Shown: one piece after another, positions 36,027 through 46,980 of the stretch
Layout: each line of letters opens with the position of its first letter
Numbering within the stretch: position 1 is the first letter of the stretch
Origin: Achatina immaculata
Lineage: Eukaryota; Mollusca; Gastropoda; Stylommatophora; Achatinidae
Assembly: GCA_009760885.1 (NCBI GenBank)
Contig: CM019719.1
Coordinates: forward strand, 37,908,584-37,972,583
Direction: 5' to 3'
DNA length: 64,000 nt
Position numbers and translations under genes: made by a program
Notes under the pieces: generated by a model
What the model was told of the DNA's origin: nothing
Seen by the model: the letters and a program-made list of their open reading frames with translations, nothing else
The model's database searches: none

Positions 36027-37321
36027 CATCATCATCATCAGGTGCCGTGCCGACTGGCGTTGGCTATTATGCTTCTCCAGAGTACCCGATCCTTCATGCA
36101 GGCCATCAGTTCAGTTGGTGATCTCCTCTCACACCAACCCGTCAGACTGTCTTCCTCTTGATCTTCTTCCTTCTATTTTTCCTGTTGTTATAATATTTTC
36201 AATGCCCCCTCTTCACATTGCATGTCCTATGAAAGTACATTGTCTCTCTCTCTTATCTTTTTGACAATATATTTTTTTGTGTCTCTCCAGCTCTTCTCAT
36301 ACATTCTTCATTAGTTATTTTTGCTGTCCAGGGGATTCGCAACATTCTTCTAATAAACCACATTTCTGCTGCTTCCAATGATTTTTGTGCAGACTTGCCT
36401 ATTGTCCATGATTCACTTCCATATAACAACATAGGTTCAATATAGCATTTTAGGACTCGTTTTCTAACATTCATTGATAAAGATGTGTTAGCTAATATGT
36501 TTCTCATTCTCTGAAATGCAGTCTTTGCTTGGCCTATTCTGTTCCTAATTTCTGTTTTGCATTTCCCATCTGAAGTTATTACTGCTCAAAGGTATTTGAA
36601 TTTCTGCACCTGCTTCAGAATGGTTCCGTTTAATTTAATACTGCATGCTGGTGGATTCTGTTTCTTAGATATAACCATAGTCTCTGTCTTTTTGATGTTC
36701 AAAGTTAGGCCTTTCTGTTCACTTTCTTTGGCGACTTTATCCAAGAGATTTTGCAGGTCTTGTTGGTTCTCCGCTATCAGTACTGTTTCGTCAGCATACC
36801 GAAGGTTGTTAATATTGTATCCTCCAATTTTTATGCCTGGTTCTGTGATGATTGTTCTTAGAATATTCTCGCTGTACAGAGAAAAAAGGTCTGGAGATAG
36901 TACACATCCTTGTCGCACCCCTTGTTTTATAGGTTGATATTTTCCAATTCTATTTTCAACTCGAACTGCTGCTTCTTGCTGCCAGTATAGATGTTTTACA
37001 ATCCTCAAGTCTTTGCCGTCTATATTGATGTCTTCAAGCATTTTAATAATTTCACCGGACTATCAGCCTCTCACATAACGAAGCTACTTCTGAGAATAAT
37101 TATGAGAAGAACAAGGAAAAAGATAAAAATTGAAATAGCAGATGAACAGTTTGGATTTGTTGAAGGAAAGGGAACACACAATGCCATTTATGCTTTACGA
37201 ACACTAACAGAAAGAGCTTTATAAGTACAGAAAGATCTCTACTTATGCTTCACTGATTACACCAAGGCATTTGACAAGGTGAAACATAGTGAAATTATTA
37301 AAATGCTTGGCATTTGACAAG
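36027..37321 (-). mobile_element. LINE E4 with 5' inversion, inserted in a pseudo-exon
   Basis: Minus strand 37041-36027 encodes the RT from [12 protein letters not shown] through [30 protein letters not shown] and YGSESWTIGKS to a (GAT)n tail at the left end. 37057-37308 carries the preceding RT part (QFGFVEGKGTHNAIYALRTL, FTDYTKAFDKVKHS) but on the plus strand. The two parts overlap by about 20 nt (gtgaaattattaaaatgctt). This is a classic 5' inversion. TSD 36016-36026 / 37322-37332; copy B is the empty site. Confidence 0.95.
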
Positions 37322-37449
37322 GTGGAGGATATAGAAAATTTAAAGGATGATATTGCTACGCTTGTTACCATAAGAGATGCCTTCATTCATGAAAGTATCA
37401 TTTACAATAAAAAAACACACACACACACGTGCACACACACGCGCGCGTG

Positions 37450-38390
37450 CACGATGTGTCCAGTAAGTAATGAGACTTATTATATTCGGCCAATCAGTTG
37501 GGGGGGGGGGGAATTCTCCAGGCCTGGAGGTTAATGGGAGATGTTAGGTAAAGAGTCAATATCTTGTCATTTGGCTCAGAGCTTTTACAGAGGGTGGATC
37601 ACTTGTGAAGTGGACAGCTGTTTAAGGATCGCCTAACAGTCAAAATACAGAGGAGTGTCGAGCAGTGATACGCAATAAAGTTTTGTGTTAAACTTGAAAA
37701 ATCTGCAACCAAGATGTTTGCTGTGATACAGAAAGCCTATGGGAAGGATGCTTTATTGAAAGCACAAGTGTTTCGGTGGCACAAGACTTCAAGACAGAGC
37801 TCTGAGTGGCACACTACCAAGTCTCCTCGACCAAAGAAGGCTCAAATGAGCAAATCGATGCTCATTGTCTTTTTTTTACTCTAAAGGTGTTGTCCAAAAG
37901 AAGTTCATACCACATGGACAAATGGTCAATGCAGCATTTTATATGGAAATGCCAAAATGGCTGAAGAACAGAATCATGCGTGTCCGCCTATAGATCGCCA
38001 ACACCTGGGTTATTCACCACGACAATGCGCCCAGTCATGCGTCGCTGGCAGTGAGAGAGTTTCTGGCAAAACAAACCATGGCAATGCTGTGCCATCCTCC
38101 CTACAGCCCGGACTTGGCCCCGGCTGACTTCTTTTTGTTTCCCCTGGTCAAATCAAGCTTGAAAACCACAGTTTTAGGACTGTTAATGACGTGCAAACTG
38201 CCGTGATGAGTGGTTTGAAGGAAATCCTTGTTCAAGACTTCCAGATGAGCTACGACGTGTGGCAGAACTGCTGGCAATGGTGTATTGATGCTCAAGGATG
38301 TTATTTCAAGGAATTTTAAGTATATGTAAGTATATCTTGAACAAATCGAATTTTATGGAATCATTCTCATTACTTACCAGACACACCTTG
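37450..38390 (+). mobile_element. mariner relic, copy A (in pseudogene intron)
   Basis: Ends carry inverted TGTGTC.RGTAAGTAATGAGA. It retains an N-terminal transposase stretch (IKFCVKLEKSATKMFAVIQ) that copy B has lost, but it is frameshifted near 37876 and has a deletion near 38165. HHDNAPSH and YSPDLAPADF are still readable. Dead. Confidence 0.88.
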
Positions 38391-39804
38391 TATATCACAC
38401 AAACACATGACAGAGACAGACAGAGAGAGAGAGAGAGAGAGATAAAGAGAGAGCTTGTATCTTTATAACATGAATATTGGGCTTACGTTTGATGTATTAG
38501 TAAATTCTATTTTTATAAAGTACATATATTACATTTTCCACATGAGAATTATCTGGATAAAAGGAATGAGTATTACTCTCTTTGTGATAATTGCTGCCAT
38601 ATAATGAAAAGCTTTTAATTGTTTTTTTTTCCATCATGTGGGATTGTCAACATTTCTATGAGGAATCCATTTCATTTATTTTTCTGCAGGAAGCTGTTCT
38701 AACAGTGCCAAACATATTGATGTGCAGGATCCTGAGCCAGTGGGGATAGAACAGCCAGGAAACATTACTGTTTGTGAAAACAATTGTAAGAAGCAGGAAG
38801 CCCATGGCCAGCGTGTTGTGGGAAGCATTCGTCAGGACTGCTTTCAACAGGAAGTGGGGTTGCAGCATAGTTACTGTGTTGCAGGCCAAGTAACTGCTTA
38901 TAATAAGCAACCACCATTATATTACAGTACAAATAAAGAGCAATAATTGGCAACTGCTTTTGGCTTTTATAATCAAGAGCTGAATGATGAGTATTTAAAT
39001 CAGTCAGCAGATATGAGTCTTACTGAAAATCCAGTTGCATTTCAAGATGATAGTGAAGCTGTAGATATCAATACTTTTGAAGGCAATGGTCAGAGTACAC
39101 ATTTGTTTTTGTCTCAGGGTAACAGAAAGTTTTCTTTTGCTCATGAATCCTCATGGAGTATCAGGGGGAATCAAGATGATGAGACAGAAGCTGAAAAGCT
39201 TAAGGATTTTTTTCTCTCTCTGGAATGAGTGGAGTAATGGTTCAAAAGTTATATGGGGGGGGGATCATTAGGATGTGTAAGAATAGATAGGTAAAGAGAG
39301 AGTTGTGATGAGTGAGTAGAGACTGGTCTTGTTTAGCTGCGCGGCAACCCTAATCGCATTTTCCTTCATTGGCCGGGAGGAGTTTCATCCTATGCATGGC
39401 AGCTGAAGAATCTCGCCAGCAGCGGTAATGTTGGAGATGATGAAGATTGGTGGGAAATTCAGAATATCTGACTATAGTTCTCTTCACATTTAATTTTCAA
39501 TGTAATATAGTTACAGTTTTTGTTACTTATTTACTTGAAGTTGTATGTATTATCAGTTTGTTGTTACTGTTTGTTTTGTAGAATAAATTAATGGGGTTGC
39601 AGCTTTTTCTTTTTTAATCACTGGTGATTTATGTTGGTTAGTTTAAATTATGTGTTCTTGGTGATTGGTGTATTTATCTTTGTTACTGAGAAATAAAATT
39701 CTGTTCACCCATTTCAGAAACTCTGTTATTTTTTAAAATTATTGTTGTTTATTGAATGAGTTGTTTAAAAGTGATGAGTGTAAACTGAAATTCAATAGTT
39801 CTTG

Positions 39805-40018
39805 TGTCATAGAATACTGTGTGTGTCCTTTGTGTCATGGAATACTGAGTATGTCCTTTGTTTCATGGAATACTGAATATGTCCTTTGTGTCATGGAATA
39901 CTGTGTGTGTCCTTTGTGTCATGAAATACTGTGTGTCCTTTGTGTGATGGAATACTGTGTGTGTTCTTTGTGTCATGAAATACTGTGTGTCCTTTGTGTG
40001 ATGGAATACTGAGTGTGT
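39805..40018 (+). repeat. 26-28-bp tandem repeat, 3' UTR, copy A
   Basis: Units of the form gtgtcatggaatactgtgtg tgtccttt, about eight copies. The copy B counterpart (55690-55862) has fewer and differently arranged units, so the array changed length after the duplication. Confidence 0.85.
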
Positions 40019-40450
40019 CCTGTCTGTTTTCTTTCCCCCCTCTCCCAAACCAAAGATAATTGAAAATAAAGTATTTGTGTCATCATTTTCATCGGTACTC
40101 AACCTTATCCTTCAAAATAAACAAGAAAGAGAAACAAACACTATTAAACACTCATGTGTTCATTCATTGTGGTAACTGTCACAGAATGAAATAGTCACAC
40201 AACTTCACATCACTGAAGGAACAGTCCTACTTTCTCCTATGAATAATTCAGTAATCTGATCTCATTTGCAATAAAGAGAGCAGTAGATAATAAAGATAAA
40301 TTGCTAGTCAACATACAAGCATTCTTTTTGTACTTGAAGCAAAATGTTGACGTCCAGATAATCTTTTTTTTAACAAGCCACATTAAAAATAATTTAAATA
40401 TGTTAATGCTTTATTAAAAGAAACTTTGTACTTCTTAACATGGTGTTCAT

Positions 40451-40630
40451 TATAAAGAGGGTGTGCAGTGCTTCTTTAGCAGGGACTATGGCGATCCCTG
40501 GCCCGTTAGCCAGGCTAGGCCTGTTACTGGGGGTACCATAGAGAGGTGGGACAGGGTCTTGATCAGCTATGGGTTGCTAACCCTGACGCTGGCATATCAG
40601 CTAGGGTCGCTGATTACCTTATCGGACGTC
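40451..40630 (-). repeat. Dispersed repeat related to the 34-bp array of bZIP-2 intron 2
   Basis: The reverse complement reads agctgatatgccagcgtcag ggttag, then gatcaagaccctgtcccacc, then tggtacccccagtaacaggc. This is the same order as 60936-61075, but with one to two 34-bp units instead of twelve. It starts at the right end of copy A. Confidence 0.85.
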
Positions 40631-40639
40631 TTTATCCCC

Positions 40640-40779
40640 TGATATTAGGATATGCAGACGATATAGATATTGTAGAAGAAACTTTGCAAGAAGGCACAGA
40701 AGTCTTCAAACATTTGCAAGAACAAGCAGAAAAAGTGGGGCTAAAGATAAATTATATAAAAAAAATTAAATACATGAGA

Positions 40780-40828
<49 letters not shown>

Positions 40829-41480
40829 AATCAGATCCAAATAGAAGGTATATGGATTAAAAGAATCGTTTCATATAATATCTAGGGACATTATTCAATA
40901 GCTCCAACACTGTGAGAGATGAAATTAGGGCTAGGATACAAGCAGGAAACAACACTTTTTTTTAGCATTTAGCCACTTGTTGCAATAAAAATCCTCCCCC
41001 ACAACGCCAAACTAAATATACGTAAAACAAAGTGAACCAGTTGTCTTGTATGGATAAGAAACATGGAGCACCACAAAACAAGACGAAGTACAGCTATAGA
41101 TCTTTGAAAACAAAATCGTGAGAAGAATTTTTGGACCAGTTAGAGATCCTATATCACAAGAATGGAAATTTAGAAATAACAGAGAAATGCATGCACTATT
41201 CCAGTCTCCACTTATAGCTATCATTATGGAAAACAATAGATTGAGATGGCTCTGACACGCGGAGAGGATGGACGAGAATAAACATACAAAAAGGGCTCAT
41301 AATAGAAGTGATAAACAGAGGCAGACTAAGAAAACGGTGGTGTGGCAATCTGTAAGAAGACCTACGAGCCCTCTGAGTGGACAACTGGCAGAAGACTAAG
41401 AACAGAGAGGAATTGAGACAAGTCGTGTCTGCAGCATTGAGCCGTAACAGCTCAGAAAGCCGAATGAATGAATGAATATT
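40640..41480 (+). mobile_element. LINE E5 fragment
   Basis: Carries LGYADDIDIVEETL (RT active site YADD) and EKVGLKIN, then, after a GA microsatellite (40785-40819) and several frame shifts, KIVRRIFGPVRDP and an NRLRW segment, ending in GAATGAATGAAT. A different family from E1-E4. Confidence 0.75.
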
Positions 41481-41497
41481 TCATATCTTATTCTGAG

Positions 41498-41791
41498 CTT
41501 AATATTGAAGAAGGCTGGCTAGTAAAGAGGATTAAAGAGAGAAAACTGAAATATTTTGGACACATTAAACGTCATGATAATTTAGAGAAGACCATATTGG
41601 AAGGATACATAATGGGAAAAAGAAAAAGAGGAAGACCAAAACGAAGATGGCTGCAAGACATCGTTGACGATCTGCAAATGGATGCAGCAGCAGCAGGCCA
41701 TCTTGCTTACAACCGAGAGGCCCACAGGAGTGCTGTTTGGCGGGCAAAGTTCCGCAAGGGACATGCAAATGAATGAATGAATGAATGAATG
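41498..41791 (+). mobile_element. LINE E2 3' part with 10-bp TSD
   Basis: Perfect TSD TTATTCTGAG at 41488-41497 and 41792-41801. The reading frame is intact from LNIEEGWLVKRIKERKL to KFRKGHANE, then five GAAT units. Clean ends and an intact frame mark this as one of the youngest E2 copies. Confidence 0.93.
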
Positions 41792-41946
41792 TTATTCTGA
41801 GAAATCGTGGTGATTTGTTTGAATTAAATTTTACATGATATTAAAAATTTTATTTATTTTATTTTTCAAAGTTGCATAATTTTTTTGAAAAGATAAGATA
41901 AGGTCTCAGGTTGGATTAAAACATTCACTTTTATCCTACTCATTTC

Positions 41947-42298
41947 AGCCGCTGACACCGGCCGACAATGTGCCATCTACGGTTTTTCGGTTCATGGGCA
42001 ACATTTTGAACCGGTGTGCAAATATACTCTCAAAATGCAATTGTGCGCAAATGTGTGTGGTAACGTCAAATTGAAGGTGTAAATTAAAGTTCTCATAGGA
42101 GAAAAAAATTAAATCTAAAAAAATAGGAAAACAGACATGTATCGTTATATTTTTCTTCAGAACTGCCACAGCACGGAGTACCACCAGGAAATTGAAAAAA
42201 AAAAAGGTCTGAAGTTTATTTCCCTTGCGCGGCATATAAAATTTCATGTACGGCATGATTATTTTGTGTGCTTGGCCGCGTTGCTTAGAGGGAACATT
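41947..42298. mobile_element. hAT-type element, left end damaged
   Basis: Similar to 18091-18584: cattttgaaccggtgtgcaa, a tgtgcgcaaatgtg block, cagcacggagtaccaccagg, and the right end cttagagggaacattac. The left terminus is not clear. Confidence 0.65.
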
Positions 42299-42324
42299 AC
42301 CGGCCGGTTGTCAAAATAAGGGCA

Positions 42325-42519
42325 CTGTATTGTATGGTTTGACCTCGAAAAGTCATAGACAAAGCACTTTTAGATACGAGAGAAAGAAAATTTTCCTAAA
42401 GAAAGAAAATTCCTACTGGAGTCCGTGGTTCAAGTTCCACATAATGTTCTTGTTATTTTTCTTTCTCTCACGTTTAAAAATGCGTTATCTGCGATTTTTT
42501 TAGGTCTAACCATATGTGC
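42325..42519. mobile_element. SINE S1 relative with inverted 5' half and 14-bp TSD
   Basis: TSD TCAAAATAAGGGCA at 42311-42324 and 42520-42533. The left half reads the S1 3' body backwards (tttgacctcgaaaagtcata); the right half reads forwards from gagtccgtggttcaagttcc to ttaggtctaacc. Twin-priming-like inversion or a fold-back dimer. Confidence 0.85.
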
Positions 42520-42602
42520 TCAAAATAAGGGCAAAGGCCAGCCACAGGTTCGTAGTGAATGACCTATATGACACCTCTCTCTGTTCTTTGTTTATACGAG
42601 TA

Positions 42603-43136
42603 AATTCTCTCTCTCTCTCTCTCTGAACCTTAAGTGCCCAGGGCACATAGGGCTTCCGCAAGGGTTTTCCACAAATGCCTGTCCTTTGCCTTTTTTTCTG
42701 CTCTTGCCCAGGTGAGCCCTCTATTGCTCAACATCCTTTCTGTTGTTCTTCTCCATGTCTCTTTTGGTCTACCCTTACTTCTATTCCCCTGTGGTGTCCA
42801 CCTTAGTGCTATTTTTGGTAGTGAGTTGTCAGTCATTCGGAGCACATGTCCCAACCATCGCCAGCGTCTTTCCTCAATAATTGTTGTCAGTGGTTTCATC
42901 TGCATTTCTGCTAATAAGATGTTATTTCTTATGGTGTTTGGCCAAAATATTTTTCTAATTCTTCGTAAACATTTAGTGTGGAAAGAATTCAACTTGTTTT
43001 CTATGGTTTTGGTGATTTTCCAGCATTCACTTCCATAGAGTAGTACACTTAGAACATTACTCTTAAATATCCTGATTTTCATATTTATGCTTAGTTTTTT
43101 TTTATTTCCATATAGTCTGCAGCATTGCAAAAGCCA
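42603..43136 (-). mobile_element. LINE E1 3' part, minus strand
   Basis: The minus strand has an intact 166-codon frame (43130-42630): KLSINMKIRIFKSNVLSVLL, YGSECWKI, RRWRWLGHVLRM, TPQGNRSKGRPKETW and the ending LCALGT. A CT run (GA tail) follows at 42606-42623. The 5' end is at 43136, directly against the duplicated 62.7-kb segment. Confidence 0.93.
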
Positions 43137-43408
43137 CCTTCCTACTAGTATACACTAAATTCTATTTGAGAGAGTGTGTGATGCTGATCACATGAGAAGC
43201 TGATGGAAGATTTTTGTACTAAAAAGAGACATATGGAAGCAGTAGCTTTATACATGAAAAATGCAGTAAGCCAACTCTTAGTAGTTGGACTTACTTGAGT
43301 ATATCCATAGTCACTATACACTTCCCAATGTTATAAACTTCGCTGTGCTATCACAATGTTAATCGCTCACTGTGCTTTTTCTGGGAATTCGATTATTCGA
43401 GTAAATTG
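43137..43408. repeat. Direct duplicate of the bZIP-2 5' flank (62697-62968)
   Basis: About 270 bp in the same orientation as 62697-62968, with few differences; one is a 12-13-bp length difference near 43283 (ttagtagttgg versus ttaacagttagtaagcagttgg). Class unknown; no ORF worth calling. Confidence 0.9.
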
Positions 43409-43477
43409 GTGATACTTAAATATTTGCTAAGAAAACAATAATCCATTAAAGAACTTTTGATGTCTACGATAACTTGT

Positions 43478-43990
43478 TGCAGAATGTATATATTGAAGAC
43501 AGCAAAATACAACAAATAAAAGAATCCAAGTATTTTGGATGCATGTTCACAAAAGATGGGAAGCTTGATAAAGAAATTGATGTTAGAACACAAAGAGCTA
43601 ATGTTATTGCATACCAACTACCCCGCTGTTTACACACCCCAATATCCCAACTGAAACTAAGAGAAGCTAACTAATAGCATATTCATATCAACACTGTGTT
43701 ACCAATGTCAGATACGGGAACTTACTAAGAAACAGCAGAACAAAATAACCACACGCAAAATGAGATGTAGGAAAGCAAAAAACGTCACCATGTTTGACAG
43801 GCAAAGAAATGACACAATAAAACAGATAGAACTGCATGCCTACGACACACAGAGAAGCAAAGAATCAAGGGGTTTGGCGACTAGCTGCGAGAGTCTTCAG
43901 CCAAAGAAATACAGGACACAGATCAAAAGGATGACCCAGAAAGAGATGGATAGGTGGTATCAAAGAGACATTCGCTAATTATGGCATAAC
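43478..43990 (+). mobile_element. LINE E6 fragment
   Basis: RT C-terminal part: IQQIKESKYFGCMFTKDGKL, KEIDVRTQRANVIAYQLPR, then frame-broken remnants of a VLPMS and RQRNDTIKQ region. Not E1-E5. Probably an old copy. Confidence 0.7.
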
Positions 43991-44156
43991 CATCATTGAG
44001 GCCACCCTTTTGAGTAAAAAAAAACGCCATTTACATCTAACCTTGACACTTCACAGTATAAGAAGAAGTAAGTGAAGTAAAAAAATAACCTGTCGTAAAA
44101 ATCATGGGGAAAAACCCCATCTGTCTTGAGATATAAAGTCTGGCTGTTCATGTTGG

Positions 44157-44417
44157 TAAAGTAAAGTAAAGATAGTCCCATAGCAAATGCCGTAGGGGGT
44201 GAAGCGTTAGAGACCTCATTATGCTGGGTCATCAGCGTATGAGGTAGGGTGACCAGTTCCTTTCCTCGCTGCCTTTACTTCCCAGATTTTCTCTGGTACC
44301 CATTTTACGAGGCTGGGTCGACCTCGGGGCCGTATTGGTCGGAAAAAAAAATCCCGTTCAGCTGGGGATTCGAACCCTCGACCATTTGGTTGCTAGACGA
44401 GTGCGCTAGCCGGCCCC
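44157..44417 (-). mobile_element. SINE S2, complete, with 10-bp TSD
   Basis: TSD TTCATGTTGG at 44147-44156 and 44418-44427. On the minus strand: ggccggctagcgcactcgtc (A-box region), ggttcgaatcccc (B box), a body with aaatgggtaccagagaaaat, and a TTTAC-repeat tail. tRNA-derived; body related to S3. Confidence 0.92.
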
Positions 44418-44984
44418 TTCATGTTGGTGGAGTATGTATAATCTTACCACAGAGTAAGAATCAGTAAACTCCTAGATGGTGGTGGAGTCCACAAAGAAGC
44501 TTGGTCCTTAGTTCCGTCCCGGAATTTAGAACTATCGAAACTACAGTCTTACACACGAGCGCGCATATGTTTAAATCGGTGCTTTTCGTCTAAAAAAGAC
44601 GGTTTTCAAGCAGGCAAATGAGTTTTTTTTAATGAGTTTTTGTCAAGCATCATCTTGCTGGACAGCTCCTCTCAAAAGGCCGACTTTACCTATGCTGGAT
44701 TTGCATAATCGACCACAGTAACAGCAATCAGTGCTTATGTTGCAAAGTCCAGTTTCTTTGCATCATATTCTATTTTAAAGTACTCTTTTCCTCCTCAAAT
44801 GTCTCATCTTTACGCACAACTGTTCTCCATGCGATTCGGTCTTTTGCAAGATCTCCCTAGATCTAATGTCTGAGAGAAAAATCTCGCCTTTATTACTTAC
44901 AAATGTTTTTTGTATCTTATTTTTTAAATTTGCCACGTGGCCTCATTCCTCCAAAAGTTCTGATTGGGAATGCGATAAAGTAAG

Positions 44985-45405
44985 ATAACAAATATTGTAG
45001 GATTAAACCTCGAAAAAATCGTAGACAAAGCACTTTAGTGAGACGTGAGAGAAAGAAAAATCACAAGAGAATTACCTGGGATTCGAACACGGACTCCGGT
45101 AGGACGAGCAGCCGTCTAGCCACGAGAGAACAGCGTACTATCGACTTAGCCAACTAGCACCCCAAAAAAAGGTGTTTTGTTGACATAGTCTTTAGCAACT
45201 GGTCAGCAGACATGAGAGATCGTGACACCCGGAAAGAAACGAGGTCGTGACACACAGAAATTCCGTAGCTTAGATTCATTCTCTCTAGCAGGTACCAACT
45301 AGACAAACATACACACGGTCTCCTGCCATGTCTGATGCAAACTTGAACAACAATAACAAACGAACGAATACTTATTACATGAAGTTAGTTTCAGGTATAG
45401 TTTTA
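44985..45405 (-). mobile_element. Long S1 element (SINE S1 plus about 240-bp head), minus
   Basis: The S1 tRNA-like unit and 3' body, preceded (on the minus strand) by a head that reads from aaactatacctgaaactaac to aaaacacctttttttggggt. An inverted counterpart occupies 46511-46980. Confidence 0.85.
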
Positions 45406-45732
45406 AGGAACAATTTTTTATAAATAGGAAACTACGAGGTTTTGGTACGGTAAAGTAAGATAACAAATATTGTAGGATTAAACACCCTACCTCATACGCT
45501 GATGACCCAGCATAATGAGGTCTCTAACGCTTCACCCCCTAAGGCATTTGCTATGGGACTATCTTTACTTTTTAGGATTAAACCTCGAAAAAATCGTAGA
45601 CAAAGCACTTTAGTGAGACGTGAGAGAAAGAAAAATCACAAGAGAATTACCTGGGATTCGAACACGGACTCCGGTAGGACGAGCAGCCGTCTAGCCACGA
45701 GAGAACAGCGTACTATTGACTTAGCCAACTTC
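45406..45732 (-). mobile_element. SINE S1, minus, interrupted by an S2 fragment
   Basis: Runs directly on from the previous element (junction agttttaaggaacaatttt). It is split at 45484-45573 by a plus-strand, 5'-truncated S2 SINE flanked by the TSD AGGATTAAAC (45474-45483 and 45574-45583). Confidence 0.88.
45484..45573 (+). mobile_element. SINE S2, 90-bp truncated insertion
   Basis: Matches the S2 3' end (ctcatacgctgatgacccag ... tttgctatgggactatc) with its TTTAC-like tail. TSD AGGATTAAAC on both sides. Shows S2 was active after S1. Confidence 0.9.
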
Positions 45733-46490
45733 TTATATCTTATATCTTATATCCTTCCCGTGCCGTTAGACGTCACATAGGGCTCGCAAAGTAGTTCGCC
45801 AATTTTTCCTGTCTTCGGCGAGTCTTTCAACCTCATCAAAGGATGTTATGCCTGTTAACTTGGCCTCTCTTAATAATGTCCTCTTTAGAGTTTCACGCGG
45901 TCTGTTTTTTTGCCCCTTTTTCTTCGGCCTGTTGTGTTCCACTTGATAGCTTGTTTTGGGATTCTCTGATCATTTCTTCTCATCAAGTGACCAACATATG
46001 TCCATCTCCTTTTCCTGATCACCCATGAGACTGGTTGTTGTTCAGTCATCTGTCTTATCTCTGCAGTGTTCTTGAATTCATTCCACTTGATGCCGAGTAT
46101 TTTCCTTAGGCATTTGTTTTCAAAAGAGTCTAATTTCTTTTCTATTTCTTTAGTTGTTTTCCAGCTTTCGCATGCATAAATGAGGGTGGATATTACATTT
46201 GAATTGAATAGTCTTAACTTGGTTTTTGTGCTTATAACTTTTGAATTCCATATGTTCTCAAGATTCTTGAAGATTGATGCTGCTTTTGCAATTCTGATCC
46301 TAACTTCCTTTCTAGTGTCATCATCCTTGTCTATGTAGCTGCCAAGGTATGCAAATTGATTGACTTCTTCAATAACTGTCCCTTCTATGTGTATTTTTCC
46401 ATTTTGATTGATGGGAATTTTCATTATTTTTGTTTTGTCCTTGTTAATTTCAAGTCCTATTTTGCTAGCCAGTGAAGATAGGCTATCTGT
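45733..46490 (-). mobile_element. LINE E3 (RTE/BovB-like) 3' third, minus
   Basis: The minus-strand frame 46424-45885 reads KIHIEGTVIEEVNQFAYLGS, ACESWKTTKE, NKCLRKILGIKWNE, RRWTYVGHLMRR and KQAIKWNTTGRRKRG. The 3' end carries three ATATAAG-like units (cttatatcttatatcttata on the plus strand). The best-preserved E3 C-terminus here. Confidence 0.9.
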
Positions 46491-46510
46491 ATTTATAAAA
46501 AATTGTTCCT

Positions 46511-46980
46511 TAAAACTATACCTGAAACTAACTTCATGTAATAAGTATTCGTTCGTTTGTTATTGTTGTTCAAGTTTGCATCAGACATGGCAGGAGACCG
46601 TGTGTATGTTTGTCTAGTTGGTACCTGCTAGAGAGAATGAATCTAAGCTACGGAATTTCTGTGTGTCACGACCTCGTTTCTTTCCGGGTGTCACGATCTC
46701 TCATGTCTGCTGACCAGTTGCTAAAGACTATGTCAACAAAACACCTTTTTTTGGGGTGCTAGTTGGCTAAGTCGATAGTACGCTGTTCTCTCGTGGCTAG
46801 ACGGCTGCTCGTCCTACCGGAGTCCGTGTTCGAATCCCAGGTAATTCTCTTGTGATTTTTCTTTCTCTCACGTCTCACTAAAGTGCTTTGTCTACGATTT
46901 TTTCGAGGTTTAATCCTACAATATTTGTTATCTTACTTTACCGTACCAAAACCTCGTAGTTTCCTATTTATAAAAAAAAT
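46511..46980 (+). mobile_element. Long S1 element, plus
   Basis: Head from aaaactatacctgaaactaa, then ggggtgctagttggctaagt (tRNA-like start), B box gtgttcgaatccc at about 46828, 3' body ending tttcctatttataaaaa. It forms an inverted pair with 44985-45405 across the E3 copy. Confidence 0.88.

Larger units (their letters stand above)
35980..39228 (+). pseudogene. bZIP-2 pseudogene (zipper exon and last exon)
   Basis: The zipper exon starts at 35980 after acceptor atctctcag and is split at 36027-37321 by LINE E4, with the 11-bp TSD GTGGAGGATAT on both sides. The donor base context is GAAA|GTATC. The last exon starts at 38690 (acceptor ttctgcag) and carries a TAA at 38944-38946 where bZIP-2 has CAA; the frame is otherwise open to TGA at 39226-39228. 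No copy of exons 1 and 2 is present near it, so there is no basic region. If transcribed it could yield only a short or non-coding product. Confidence 0.93.
35388..40450 (+). repeat. Inverted segmental duplicate (copy A) of the bZIP-2 3' half
   Basis: Matches the reverse complement of about 55253-58912 along its length: intron 2 end, zipper exon, intron 3 with the same mariner relic, last exon, 3' UTR and 3' tandem repeat. It is longer because of a LINE E4 insertion. Differences are scattered substitutions and small indels, so the copy is not brand new. Confidence 0.95.

Noticed and set aside
39752..40012. Cys-rich small protein (repeated CVCPLCHGI)
   Set aside because: It is a translation of the 26-28-bp 3' UTR tandem repeat, and unit lengths change the frame between copies.
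46763..46850. tRNA gene call on the tRNA-like S1 segment
   Set aside because: A- and B-box-like parts are present, but the same segment recurs in several copies followed by a fixed non-tRNA body; it is a SINE head.
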